Below are positions 1 through 10,489 of a stretch of DNA of 64,000 nt, piece by piece. The position numbers and the translations under genes are program-made. This DNA is from Erinaceus europaeus. Taxonomy: Eukaryota > Chordata > Mammalia > Eulipotyphla > Erinaceidae. Each line of letters begins with the position of its first letter. The first letter of the stretch is position 1. Where the stretch lies: NCBI RefSeq assembly GCF_950295315.1, contig NC_080177.1, forward strand, positions 76,457,786 to 76,521,785. The letters are read 5' to 3'. The notes under the pieces are model-generated. The model saw nothing but the letters and a program-made list of their open reading frames with translations, was not told the origin of the DNA and did not search any database.

Positions 1-559
1 GAGGTGAACCTGCCCACCCATGAATATCTTGCCCAAAGAAAAGCCACCACACCCAGAGCAAGAGCAATATGGCCCCTGTGCAACGAGGAGGAGGAGGAGG
101 AGAAGGAGCTGGAGTAGAGGGTTCTGCTCCCTGGGCTGGAGGCATGCACACAGCTCCTAAGGAAGAAAGCCAGGTTGCAGAAATCCAAGCCTGAGGGCCA
201 AGAAGCAGAGCTGGAAGCTCCAGCATGTGGGCCTGTGGATCTGCTCGGGCAGCTGCTGAAGGAGAAGGAAGTAAGCAGAGGCCAGTGGGAAGACCAAGAA
301 GAAAACCGACAGGAGAGGCCGGAGACAGTTCTGGGCCAGAGTGCAGCAGAAGCGCAAAGCCAGCGCCCTGCCTGATCCCAGCCCACAGAAGGTCAGAAGC
401 ACTGAGACCCTCTGCAGGAGAGGCAGAAGCGTGGGGGTAGGGGGTGCAAAGAGTACTACACTCCTGAAGGGCCGGGAGCTGAAGGAAAGACTCTGCACCA
501 AAGTCCGGAGACCACTGATGGGTTTTCCTGTCTTTAGTCCTTTTCTCTCCCTGTTTTGA
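1..559 (+). pseudogene. Unassigned GC-rich coding-like segment, broken
   Basis: One frame runs from the window edge to 375 with a single stop (TAG at 118-120). Translated parts are acidic (EEEEEEKELE) and charged (KKARLQKSKPEGQEAELE). A second frame (341-559) continues with QQKRKASALPDPSPQK, as if one frameshift joined the two. Composition differs from the AT-rich surroundings and no intron signal is needed, which would fit a processed pseudogene entering the window from the left. I do not recognise the parent gene, and chance openness in GC-rich DNA is possible. Confidence 0.3.
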
Positions 560-574
560 GTGACTGATTCAAAT

Positions 575-674
575 ATGCAGGAGGACCAGTGAAATAATTC
601 ACTTGGCTAGGGTGTTGCAGTGCGGTGCGGGCTACCCAGGTTAGACCCCAGCCCCCACTGCACTGAAGGAAGCT

Positions 675-706
<32 letters not shown>

Positions 707-730
707 GCTTCAGGACTATCTAAAATAATA
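575..730 (+). repeat. SINE E-like with (CT)n
   Basis: A tRNA-like head (AATTCACTTGGCTAGGGTG) is followed by a (CT)n run at 681-706. Confidence 0.45.
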
Positions 731-1010
731 ACAAACAATCAACTAGACAAAGGCTGAGTGATTTGTGATTCACTGACTTGACTCAGCTGCTACTGAGTGG
801 GCAGCTTCAGCTGCTGATAACCGGCCACAGCCTCCCGGGTGATCTTCACACCAGCTGGGTGTCCTCCATCTTAGCTCCAGGCTGCAACGTGGCCTCCATA
901 TTGAGACTACTTTCATTACCGCCTAAGGAAACTTTTTTTTTTTTTACCAGAGGCCATTTGGATATAACAGGCAACATTTCATTTATGGGCCATATAAAAT
1001 TCCCAGGTTA
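731..1010. other. No recognised feature
   Basis: Ordinary mixed-composition DNA; nothing assigned. Confidence 0.6.
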
Positions 1011-1207
1011 AGGGTCTAGGCAGTGGTGCACCTGGTTGAGCACACATAGCACCATGTGCAAGGGCCTGGGTTCAAGTCCCCACTCCCCCACCTGCAGGGG
1101 GGATGCTTTACGAGCACTGAAGCAGGTCTGCAGGCATCTGCTTTTTGCTCTCCCTGCCTATCTCCTCCTCCCCTCTCAATTTCTCTCTGTCCTATCAGAT
1201 AAAATAG

Positions 1208-1242
<35 letters not shown>

Positions 1243-1330
1243 ATAGCCACTGGGAGTAGTGAATTTATAATTCTGGCACTGAGCCACAGCAATGACCCTG
1301 ATGGCAAAAAGAAAAGAAACGAAAAGAATT
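1011..1330 (+). repeat. SINE B-long with (AG)n
   Basis: GGGTTCAAGTCCCC B box and CCTGCAGGGGGGATGCTT; its middle holds (AG)n at 1209-1239 and its end the GAGTAGTGAATTTATAATTC form of the long 3' block. Confidence 0.8.
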
Positions 1331-1660
1331 AGGGAGCCAGGCAGGAGCGCAGCAGGTTAAGCACACATGGCGTGAAGCGCAAGGACCCGCACAAGGATCC
1401 CTGTTGGAACCACGGCTCCCCACCTGCAGGGGGGTCGTTTCTCAGGCAGTGAAGCGGGTCTGCGGGTGTCTATCTTTCTCTCCCCCTCTCTGTCTTCCCT
1501 GCCTCTCTTGATTTCTCTGTCCTATCCAACAACAATAATAATAATAACTACAACAATAAACAAGGACAACAAAAGGAAAAAAACAGCCTCTAGGATTCGT
1601 AGTGCAGGCACTGAACCCCAGAAATAACCCTGGAGGCAAAAAAAATCTATTTAAAAAATA
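1331..1660 (+). repeat. SINE A-long
   Basis: GCGCAGCAGGTTAAGCACAC start, CCTGCAGGGGGGTCG, and the 3' block ending CCCTGGAGGCAAAAAA. Confidence 0.9.
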
Positions 1661-1769
1661 GTATTTGGGGTGCAGTAAGATAACATACAAATAAGATAAT
1701 GAGCTTATAGTAGGACTAATAAAAAATAATTTGACAGTGCTTTGGTTTTAGAAATGTGTCCCTGAGGGT

Positions 1770-1870
1770 TATGGTAACAGGATAACAGCTATATGCAAAA
1801 CACTTTGATGTGTGAGGCTGCAGAGTCCCAGATTTAATCCCAATCACCACCGTAAACTCTCTCGTTATAA
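1770..1870 (+). repeat. SINE D, degenerate
   Basis: GATAACAGCTATATGCAAA and GAGTCCCAGATTTAATCCC. Confidence 0.4.
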
Positions 1871-1895
1871 ATAAATAAAAGTAATAATAACAGCT

Positions 1896-2173
1896 AGGGA
1901 GTCGGGCAGTAGCACAGCGGGTTAAGCACATGTGGCACAAAGCACAAGGACCGGCATAAGGATCCCAGTTTGAGCCCACGGCTCCCCACCTGCAGAGGAG
2001 TCACTCCACAGGCAGTGAAGCAGGTCTGCAGGTGTCTGTCTTTCTCTCCCCATCTCTGTCTTTCCCTCCTCTCTCCATTTCTCTCTGTCCTATCCAACAA
2101 CGACAACAATAATAACTACAACAATAAAACAACAAGGGCAACAAAAGGGAATAAATAAATAAATATTTTTTAA
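1896..2173 (+). repeat. SINE A
   Basis: AGTCGGGCAGTAGCACAGCG to AACAAGGGCAACAAAAGGG and an A-rich tail. Confidence 0.92.
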
Positions 2174-2174
2174 A

Positions 2175-2695
2175 AAACAGCTAATGTTGCTATAAAAAAA
2201 CCACCGTTGCCACAGCAGGGCCAGACCAAATGATTCCGTGGCTCGTGGGTGTCCCCACCCTGTATTAATGCAACCTTGTCTCAGTACCCCATCCACATAG
2301 AGAGTTCCACCCTCACTACAACTGGGGCACTTGTATAAAGCCTGCTAGCTTTAATTCAGTATTATTTCACAGCCTGAACATAGTTATCAGATCCCCAATT
2401 CGAGCATAACCTTTGGACATCAGTTTCACTTCCTGTATCCCAGCCTCTTTGTGATTAGCTATCACATCAGGGGTCACGGTGATGGCCTATTAGCAATTTA
2501 TCACCCCTAGTGAGGCACAGGCACCAGCATTCACACACTGTGCTTTCTTCTCCCTTTAATTAAAGTACACTATGTCAACAGCTTTAGCCATAAAAGCAGA
2601 GGAGTGACACTGTGCCAGTTCCCAGCCTAACCCCTGAAAAAAACCCAACACTTCTGAGTTCTGAGGATTCTGAACTACCACACAAGAAGTTGCTG
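2175..2695. other. No recognised feature
   Basis: About 520 bp of unassigned intergenic DNA. Confidence 0.6.
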
Positions 2696-2696
2696 G

Positions 2697-2845
2697 TGGC
2701 CTGGGAGGTGGCACAGTGAATTAAGTATTGGACTCTGAAGCATGAAGTCCCACAATGTTGATCCCTAGTACCACATATACCAGGGTAAGGCTTTGGTGTG
2801 AGTTTTCTCTCCCCTCCCCCAAAAAAAATCTTTAAAAAAGAAGAA
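2697..2845 (+). repeat. SINE C
   Basis: CCTGGGAGGTGGCACAGTG and CACATATACCAGGGT; diverged. Confidence 0.75.
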
Positions 2846-2846
2846 G

Positions 2847-2975
2847 CCGCCCCACCTTTGGGAGGAAAGTTTCACTAGCAGTAAAGCAGAGTCTTTCTGT
2901 CCCTCTCTGCCCCCCTTTCCTCTCAATTTCTCTGTCCTATCAAATAAAATAAATACTTAAAATAAAAAATGTAAT
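2847..2975 (+). repeat. SINE B 3' part
   Basis: Starts at CCACCTTTGGGAGGAAAG and ends CTGTCCTATCAAATAAAATA. Confidence 0.6.
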
Positions 2976-3138
2976 ATTAAAATAAATTGCTGGCGAGGAG
3001 CCTTATCATGCTAGTACCCAAACTGAGGACAGCCCCCAGCTGACCCACAAGCCAAGTAAGTAACAGACATCGGCATGGTCTGCGAAAGAACTCCCCAGCT
3101 GAGCCCCATATTGCATAACTATAAAGAAACAGTGATTT

Positions 3139-3487
3139 TTGTTTGTTTGTTTTTGTTTTGCCTCCAGGGTTATTGCTGGGGCTCCATGTCTGCACTATAA
3201 ATCCACTGCTCCTGGAGGCTATTTTTTCCCTTTTGTTGTCTTTGTTGTTTATCGTTGTGGTTATTATTGTTGTTATTGATGTCATCATTCTTGGATAGGA
3301 CAGAGAGAAATGGAGAGAGGAGGGGAAGACAGAGGGGGAGAGAAAGACAGACACCTGCAGACCTGCTTCACCGCCTGTGAAGCGACTTCCCTCCAGGTGG
3401 GAAACCAGGTTCGAACCGGTATCCTTAAGATGGTAGTTGCACTTCGCACCATGTGCGCTTAACCCGCTGTGCTACCATCCAACCCCC
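3139..3487 (-). repeat. SINE A-long
   Basis: Reversed: TTTTGCCTCCAGGGTTATTG at its 3' end, GTGCTACCATCCAACCCCC at its 5' end. Confidence 0.92.
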
Positions 3488-3505
3488 AAAGGTGTTTTTT
3501 TTTTT

Positions 3506-3631
3506 TTAAGATTTATTTCTTAAGAGACAGAGCGAGATCAGAACACTCTGGTTTATGTGGTACCAAGAATATAACTCAGGACCCCATGGCTGTAAGCCTA
3601 ATACTCTACTACTAAACCACCTCCCAGGCCT
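3506..3631 (-). repeat. SINE C
   Basis: Reversed: AAGATTTATTTCTTAAGAG to ACCACCTCCCAGGCC. Confidence 0.8.
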
Positions 3632-3645
3632 CAAGATTTTATTCT

Positions 3646-3945
3646 GTTTTTTTAATATTTATTCATTCATTTTCCCTTTTTGTTGCCCTTGTTTTATTGT
3701 TGTAGTTATTATTGTTGTTGCCATTGATGTCATCATTGTCAGACAGGACAGAGAGAAATGGAGAGAGGAGGAGAACACAGAGGGAGAGAGAAAGACAGAC
3801 ACCTGCAGACCTGCTTCACCGCTTGTGAAGCGACCCCATGCAGGTGGGGAGCAGAGGACTCAAACCGGGATCCTTACCGGTCCTTGCGCTTTGTGCCACG
3901 TGGGTTTGCCACCTGCGCTTAACTGCTGCGCTACCACCCGACTCC
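3646..3945 (-). repeat. SINE A
   Basis: Reversed copy flanked by the 16-bp duplication CTCAAGATTTTATTCT (3630-3645, 3946-3961), which touches the 5' end of the neighbouring SINE C. Confidence 0.93.
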
Positions 3946-4036
3946 CTCAAGATTTTATTCTAAGCCACATGGAGGTTTGTTTGTTTTTTTTTAACAAATT
4001 GGAGTTTTAGAGTCTATTATATAATAATAATAAATG

Positions 4037-4155
4037 AGAGCCAGGGAAATAGTTCCGGTGGTATCACACCAGATTTTCATGCCTGAAGCACCTGAGATCC
4101 CAAGTCTAATACCTGGCACCACCATATACAAAACCTGAGCGGTGCTCTGGTAAAA
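4037..4155 (+). repeat. SINE D
   Basis: AAATAGTTCCGGTGGTATC head; CACCACCATATACAAAACC and GAGCGGTGCTCTGGT end. Confidence 0.6.
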
Positions 4156-4237
4156 GAAAAATAATAATAGTAATGGATAACTGGAAACAGAACTTGGAAA
4201 ATGTTTGTTGGTTAGGCGAATAACTTAACAGAATTCT

Positions 4238-4565
4238 CGGGGGAGTTGGGCGGTAGCGCAGTAGGTTAAGTGCAAGTGGTGCAAAGCACAAGGATCGGTA
4301 AAAGGATCCGGGTTGGCGTCCTGGGCTCCCCACCTGCAGGGGAGTCGCTTCACAGGCGGTGAAGCAGGTCTGCAGGTGTCTGTCTTTCTCTCCCCCTCTC
4401 TGTCTTCCCCTCCTCTCTCCATTTCTCTCTGTCCTATCTAACAACGAAGACATCAATCTTCTTCTTTTAGCGTTTGCCGAAGACATCAATAACAACAAAT
4501 AATAACTACAACAATTAAAAACAACAAGGGCAACAAAAAGGGAAAATAAATATCAAAAAAAAAAA
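4238..4565 (+). repeat. SINE A with Vingi micro-insert
   Basis: Flanked by AACTTAACAGAATTCT (4222-4237, 4566-4581). Contains the 21-bp insert at 4458-4478. Confidence 0.93.
4458..4478 (-). mobile_element. 21-bp insertion matching the Vingi 3' end
   Basis: Inside a SINE A, 21 bp interrupt the AAC/AAT region. On the minus strand they read GGCAAACGCT followed by AAAAGAAGAAG, the same as the last 21 bases of the Vingi fragment at 5968-5988 except for A instead of G in the stop codon. The SINE sequence GAAGACATCAAT is duplicated on both sides (4446-4457 and 4479-4490). Confidence 0.8.
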
Positions 4566-4664
4566 AACTTAACAGAATTCTTGGTTTTTTTTATTCTGCT
4601 ACAAAACTACCACAACAAATGTGACATTACAACTCCAATAACTAATTTTTAAAGAAGTTAAATG

Positions 4665-4966
4665 GGGGGAGTTGGGCAGTAGCACAGCGGTAGGACAGCG
4701 GGTTAAGCGCATATGGCACAAAGCACAAGGACAGGCGTAAAGATCCCAGTTCGAGCTCCCGGCTCCCCACCTGCAGGGGGGGGGGGGTGTTTCTTAAGTG
4801 GTGAAGCAGGTCTGCAGGTGTCTGTCTTCCTCTCCCCCTCTCTGTCTTCCCCTCCTCTCTCCATTTCTCTCTGTCCTATCCAACGACATCAGTAACAACA
4901 ATAATAACTACAACAATAAAAAAGGGTAACAAAAGGGAATGAATAAATAAATATTTTAAGTATTTT
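4665..4966 (+). repeat. SINE A with duplicated head
   Basis: The A-box region is partly doubled (AGCACAGCGGTAGGACAGCG, 4681-4700). Confidence 0.88.
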
Positions 4967-4981
4967 TTTAAAAGAAGTAAA

Positions 4982-5140
4982 CTGGGGGGGGGGGCTAGGC
5001 GGTGGCCACACTTGTTTAAGTGCACATAGTACTAACTGCAAGGATTGGAGCTCTAGTCCGGTCTCCCCACCTGCAGGGGGGACGCTTCACAAGCAGCGAA
5101 GCAGATCTGGAGATGTCTTTCTATCGCCCTCTTTATCACC
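4982..5140 (+). repeat. SINE B, cut at its 3' side
   Basis: CTAGGCGGTGGCCACACTTG to GCTTCACAAGCAGCGAAGC; the Vingi fragment begins where its tail should be. Confidence 0.75.
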
Positions 5141-5988
5141 ACCCTTGACGATACGAGAATCAGGCATGAAGCCCAGCCAGTCTATCCTGGCGTTACTCTC
5201 GATCGCACTCTGTCATTTCACGAACATCTCATAAAAACTGCAGCAAAGGTGGGCGCGAGGAATCACATCATTGCAAGACTGGCCAGCTCCTCATGGGGGG
5301 CGAGCGCTTCCACACTGCGATCATCCTCTCTGGCATTATGCTATTCCACTGCAGAATACTGTGCCCCAGGATGGTTCCGTAGCCCCATGTCCACTTGGTC
5401 GATTCCAAATTATATTCCTCCATGAGGATCATTTCTGGAACCATCCGTTCCACCCCGGTTCCATGGCTGCCAGTTCTCAGCAACATCGCCCCACCAGATA
5501 TTCGTCGGGATGCGGCATCATCTAAGTTCATGTCCCACGTCTACGCTCGACCGGACCTGCCAATATACGCGGAGATCTTCGCCCACCCTGTCCAACGCTT
5601 GACGTCTCGTCACCCAATCTGGTCCCCTATGCCTACACTGAACTTCTCTGTTCCAGTCTCTTGGAAACAGAGTTGGCAGTCAGCCGAGGTCAAGAACAAA
5701 CACCTCATCACAGACCCCTGCAAGCGTCAACCCGGCTTTGACCTGGCACGTTATGATCGGGCCCTCCTCAATCGCTATCGAACAGGCCATGGCCGGAGCG
5801 CCGCTATGTTCCATCGCTGGGGAGCCAGAGCCGACCCGAACTGCCCCTGCGGCTCCAGACAGACTATGACCCACATAGTCAACGACTGCCACCTCTCCAG
5901 ATTCAAAGGAGGTCTCGAAACTTTACATCAGGCTCAACCTGACGCTGTTGACTGGCTACGGAAGAAGGGCAAACGCTAGAAGAAGAAG
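5141..5988 (+). mobile_element. Vingi-like non-LTR retrotransposon, 5'-truncated and frameshifted
   Basis: This fragment codes for the region after the reverse transcriptase fingers and palm. In frame from 5141 one reads PVYPGVTLDRTLSFHEHL and KVGARNHIIARLASSSWGAS, then ALCYSTAEYCAPGW. A one-base loss in a C run at 5383-5386 shifts the frame. It then stays open to TAG at 5977-5979, passing MRIISGTI, PWLPVLSNIAPPDIRR, RYRTGHGRSAAMFHRWG and a C-x-C-x7-H-x4-C knuckle (CPCG...H...C, about 5849-5894). The sequence ends with AAGAAGAAG, and no RNase H domain follows. The lack of RNase H and the hedgehog-like host fit the Vingi clade, sister of Ingi. The clade name comes from memory of motifs; another Jockey-superfamily LINE is the alternative. 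Confidence 0.75.
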
Positions 5989-6024
5989 TGCCTGCACCAT
6001 GAATCCACTGATCTTGGAGTCTGG
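5989..6024 (-). repeat. Short SINE A-long 3'-block fragment
   Basis: TGCCTGCACCATGAATCCAC is the reverse of the A-long 3' block and directly follows the Vingi tail. Confidence 0.5.
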
Positions 6025-6855
6025 TAGCCGATAGAATACAACTAGCTTCCCCTCTGCTTTTCCATGGGGTTTGAAGCTCCTCCTATGTGACACTATACAC
6101 TTATATTACGTTCAAGACTTCATGCAAGATGTTACGAGCTGGTACTGCTCAGTTTTCTGGAACACCCATCCCAATTCCTGACATGATTGCAAAATTCTAG
6201 CAACTTCTTTTCAAATGATAGTTATTTATTGGCTTAAGACAGTCTGAAGTCAGAAGATCCTTAAGACCAGGAGACTAGACACAAAACCAGATCACATGAG
6301 TTTTACCCAGGAGCACAGAAATTCCAGAAGAGAAGCCGTGTGCTCCATGCAGTACATTAAGATGCATGTCCACATCCGGGCACACCCATGGAGAGGCTGG
6401 CTCAGTAAGTCTCAGTGTGACAGTGAATAAAGATGCATTTTTATGAGCTCCCCATTTGATTTTGATGCCCAGTCAGGTTTGAAAATTTCTGTTCTGGTCC
6501 ATTTAAAAATATATACCTAATTCAGGAAAAACTATTAGCTTTCACTCCTCAACTCCTCAGAGCCTATGTCATACTAATAGTCTGTGAAAGACAATGCATT
6601 TTTAATTATGTGAATTGTCTAACTTGACATCTTCAATTCACTAGATGTCAACTCCCATCTTCTCTAATGCTGGCTTATATAACACTAGTTTAGTAGCCCA
6701 AAAGGAAAAATTTTGGTCTTAGTAGTCATAATAAAACTGGTACCATTGCCCCATAAAAGAACAAAGTAGACTGAACTTTGTTTCTTTGAACACCTACTAA
6801 TACATAGTTACTATGCTTCCAACTGATAGAAGTCATAAGATTTAAGAAAACATAC
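6025..6855. other. No recognised feature
   Basis: About 830 bp of AT-rich intergenic DNA with no repeat or gene I can name. Confidence 0.6.
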
Positions 6856-6858
6856 CAG

Positions 6859-7005
6859 GTGGCCTGGGAGGTGGTGCAGTGGATAAAGCAGTGGACCTCT
6901 AAAGCATGAGGTCCTGAATTCAATCCCCGGCAGCACATGTACCAGAGTGATGCCTGGTTCTTTCTCTCTCTCCTCCTATCTTTTTCATAAATAAATTTTA
7001 AAATA
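6859..7005 (+). repeat. SINE C
   Basis: CCTGGGAGGTGGTGCAGTGG to GCACATGTACCAGAGTGATG. Confidence 0.9.
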
Positions 7006-7014
7006 TCTTTTAAA

Positions 7015-7345
7015 AGGGGGGGTGGGCGGTAGCGCAGCGGCTAAAACGCAGGTGGCACAAAGCCAAGGGCCGGCGTAAGGACCCCAGTTCGAGCCCCCGG
7101 CTCCCCACCTGCAGGAGAGTCCCTTCACAGGCCGTGAAGCAGGTCTGCAGGTGTCTGTCTTTCTCTCCCCCTCTCTGTATCCCTTCCTCAACTTTTCTCT
7201 GCCCTATCCAACAACGACATCAATGGCAACAATAACAGTAATGACAACAACAAGGGCAACAAAATAGGAAAAGTGGCCTCCAGGAGCAGTGGATTCAGAG
7301 TGCAGGCACTGAGCCCCAGCAATAACCCTGGAGGCAAAAAAAAGA
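7015..7345 (+). repeat. SINE A-long
   Basis: GGGCGGTAGCGCAGCGGCTA to CCCTGGAGGCAAAAAAAAG; the tail continues as (GGAA)n. Confidence 0.92.
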
Positions 7346-7405
7346 AAGGAAGGAAGGAAGGAAGGAAGGAAAAAAGGAAGGAAGAAAGAAAGAAAAAAGG
7401 GGAGA
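7345..7405 (+). repeat. (GGAA)n tract
   Basis: Grew from the A-rich tail of the SINE to its left. Confidence 0.85.
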
Positions 7406-7420
7406 GAGAAAATATAGCGC

Positions 7421-7645
7421 AGCCGGGTGGTGGTGCATCTAGTTGAATATACATGTACCTGTATATTGTACATGTTACATGCCCCAGGACCCAGGTTCAA
7501 GCCCGCAGCCCCCACCTGCAGGGGGAAAGCTTCATGAGTGGTGAAAAAATGTTGCAGATATCTGTCTCTCTCCTTCTCTGTCTCCTCCCTCTTTCAATTT
7601 CTGGCTGCCTCTATCCAATAAATAAGTAAAGATAATAAATTTTTT
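7421..7645 (+). repeat. SINE B
   Basis: GGGTGGTGGTGCATCTAGTT head with an extra TGTACATG stretch; GGTTCAAGCCCGC B box. Confidence 0.85.
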
Positions 7646-8003
7646 TTATATTTGTTAATCATGTTTCTCTTCTTTGCTAATTACATGAAATACACTGTGA
7701 CTTCCAGGTCAAAGTGAAATCTGGTCAACATACTCCCATAAAACTGCTTTTATTTTTGCAAAAGATACACAAAAGTACCCATGAAAAATATAAAACAAAA
7801 ATCACACTAAGTGATTAATAACCTCACATCAGAACTTTAGTGAAATCAAACAAAGCCCAAGGCATTTGAAAGTGCACTGGGAAAGCCATGTTCTTGTTCA
7901 GCACATCACAAGCTCCTTTGCATAATGAAAAAAAAAGCCACTTTGTGTGGGGGAGAGAAATACACAATCACAAAGGCTCCTTAACCTTTAAAAAAACTTT
8001 TAC
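7646..8003. other. No recognised feature
   Basis: AT-rich DNA, nothing assigned. Confidence 0.6.
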
Positions 8004-8285
8004 TGGGGGCCAGGTAGTGTTGAACTCAGTAAAGCATATATATTGATATGCACACGAACCCAGGTTCAAACCACCTACCTGCAGGGGGGATACTTCACAA
8101 GCAGTGAAACAGGTCTGCTGGTGTCTTTTTCTCTCCCCCTCTCTCTCCTTCTCCCTCTCAATTTCTCTCTGTCCTGTCCAATAAGATACAAAGAAAAAGA
8201 AATGGCCCCGGGAGTACCAGGTTCACACTGCTGGCCCTGAGCTGCAATGATAGCTCTGGTGGCAATTAAAATAAATTTTTAAAAG
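8004..8285 (+). repeat. SINE B-long
   Basis: CCTGCAGGGGGGATACTTCA and the long 3' block (GGGAGTACCAGGTTCACAC). Confidence 0.75.
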
Positions 8286-8746
8286 TCTGAATAAGTCTCA
8301 CATTGTTCAAGGAAAAAAAGAAGAAAACAGCAGGATTCTTTGGAAGAAAGTTACAATATGTAAGAAACCAGGAATATATAACTACCTCTGAAAATTAGCT
8401 CTTTTTATACTCTAGAAGAAATTTTCCAGATTCCAATTAGCCTTCTAAGAATAGTATTAAAGGACACAGTCTAACAAAGAAAAGGAGGACAAAGAAGGAA
8501 CAGGCTGAAGTCAGATGGTAAGATGATGGATGATTTTAAGGAAATTAGAAACACTCTTAGCATTCAGCACTGCTTTAGGGGAATGTCTTAACAGTACCTA
8601 GCAAAACGAATTGATTGGGTGTATGCAGTGTGTTCCAACAAACCCTCTCACAGGTATAAAATCTACCCTTAAAAATGTCAAGACACCAATATACAAACTC
8701 CAAGTTAATAATACTGCATTCAGAAAAGTAATAATAATACTACAAT
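8286..8746. other. No recognised feature
   Basis: AT-rich intergenic DNA. Confidence 0.6.
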
Positions 8747-8763
8747 CGATACTGGAAATTTTC

Positions 8764-9053
8764 CCTTTTTTTCTAATCTTTTTTAAAATACTGTTTATTC
8801 CCTTTTTGTTGCCCTTATTGTTTTATTCTTGTAGTTTTTATTGTTGTCATTGTTGTTGGATAGGACAGAGAGAAATGGAGAGAGGAGGGGAAGACAGAGA
8901 AGGGGAAAGAAAGACAGACACCTGCAGACCTGCTTCACCTCTTGTGAAGCGACTCCCCTGCAGGTGGGGAGCCGGGGGCTCGAACCGGGATCCTTACACT
9001 GGCCCTTGCTTCACGCCACATGCGCTTAAACCGCTGGTCTGCCGCCCGACTCC
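8764..9053 (-). repeat. SINE A
   Basis: Flanked by the 17-bp duplication CGATACTGGAAATTTTC (8747-8763, 9054-9070). Confidence 0.95.
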
Positions 9054-9119
9054 CGATACTGGAAATTTTCTAAGATTATAGACTGCAATTGTTCAGATTA
9101 CAAAAAAGAGAGAGAGAGA

Positions 9120-9645
9120 ATTACACAAGCCAGACCTTCCACCTTCGGCACCCCATGATGACCCTGGGTCCACACACTCCCAGAGGGTTAGGGAATAGAA
9201 AAGCTATCAGTAGGGAGTCGGGCTGTACCACAGCGGGTTAAGCGCAGGTGGCGCTAAGCTCAAGGACCAGCATCAGGATCCAGGTTCAAGCCCCCGGCTC
9301 CCCACCTGCAGGCGGGTCCCTTCACAGGCGGTGAAGCAGGTCTGCAGGTGTCTGTCTTTCTCTCCCTCTCTCTCTGTCTTCCCCTCCTCTCTCCATTTCT
9401 CTCTGTCCTATCCAACAACAATGACAACAATAAAAACTACAACAATAAAACAACAAGAGCAACAAAAGGGAATAAATAAATAAAATAAATATTTTAAAAA
9501 CTCTCAAAAAAAAAAAAAGAAAAAGAAAAGCTATCAATGGAGGGGATGGGATACGGAGTTCTGGTGGTGGGAATTGTGTGGAATTGTACCCCTCTTATCC
9601 TATGGTCTTGTCAGTGTTTCTATTTTATAAATAAAAATTTAAGAA
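9120..9645 (+). mobile_element. L1 type 1 3' end, split by a SINE A
   Basis: It reads CCAGACCTTCCACCTTC and CCCTGGGTCC, is interrupted by SINE A at 9210-9523, and resumes with GGTGGTGGGAATTGTGTGG and an A-rich end. Confidence 0.8.
9210..9523 (+). repeat. SINE A in L1
   Basis: Duplication AGAAAAGCTATCA at 9197-9209 and 9524-9536. Confidence 0.93.
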
Positions 9646-9773
9646 GAGAGAGACAACTCCATTAGAAAATATGGTAAGTAGCATGACATACTGATCACTT
9701 CACTGTTTATATGCATATCAGATCACTGTATTGCATGCTTTGGATATATGAATTTTATTTCAAAAGACATTGT

Positions 9774-9945
9774 AGGGGGCAAGGAGGCCATTAAGCAGGA
9801 GAGCATTTGCATGGCATGTCAGAGGCCTTGAGTTCAGTCCCCAGTACTATATAAAGATATTATCTAGGTGCATTAGGCTTCTGTGTGTGTGTGTGTGTGT
9901 GTGTGTCAATACAAAATAAAATTAAAAATAAAACAGAAGAGCCTT
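9774..9945 (+). repeat. SINE E-like with (TG)n
   Basis: GCATTTGCATGGCATGTC and GAGTTCAGTCCCCAGTACTA; (TG)n at 9880-9906. Confidence 0.5.
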
Positions 9946-9967
9946 TTTAAAAACATTTAACATTTAG

Positions 9968-10395
9968 GGGCTGAGTGGTGGTACACCTGCTTAAGCTCAC
10001 ATCGTAGTAAGCCCAAGAACCCAGGTTCAAGACACCACTCTTACCTACAGGGAGGGTGCTTCACAAGAGGTGAAACAGGGGAGTCGGGTGGTGGCACAGC
10101 GGGTTAAGCGCACATGGTACAAAACACAAGGATCCCGGTTTGAGCCCCCGGATCCCCACCTGCAGGGGAGTTGCTTCACAGGCAGTGAAGCAGGTCTGCA
10201 GGTGTCTGTCTTTCTCTCTCCTTCTCTGTCTTCCCCTCCTCTCTCCATTTCTCTCTGTCCTATCCAACAACAACGACATCAGTAATCACAACAAGGGCAG
10301 CAAAAGGGAAAATAAGTAAATATTAAAAAAACAAGAGGTGAAACAGGTCTGCAGGTGTCTGTCTTTCTATGCCCTTCTCTGTCTTCTATGACGGT
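9968..10395 (+). repeat. SINE B split by a SINE A
   Basis: The B halves are 9968-10079 and 10331-10395, joined through the duplication ACAAGAGGTGAAACAGG. Confidence 0.88.
10080..10330 (+). repeat. SINE A in SINE B
   Basis: 17-bp duplication ACAAGAGGTGAAACAGG at 10063-10079 and 10331-10347. Confidence 0.95.
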
Positions 10396-10483
10396 TATCC
10401 TTGGGAGGTGGGAAGGTGGGCACACAGAATTTTGGTGGTGGGTGTGGTTACAATCTCATAATATTAATAACAAATTTTTAAAG
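10390..10483 (+). mobile_element. L1 type 3 3' terminal fragment
   Basis: It matches the GGGAGGTGGG...TTTTGGTGGTGGGTGTGG end seen at 61880-62010. Confidence 0.6.
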
Positions 10484-10489
10484 ATTAAA

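Noticed and set aside
5268..5531. Minus-strand frame over the Vingi fragment
   Set aside because: It is the complement of the LINE coding strand and has no features of its own.
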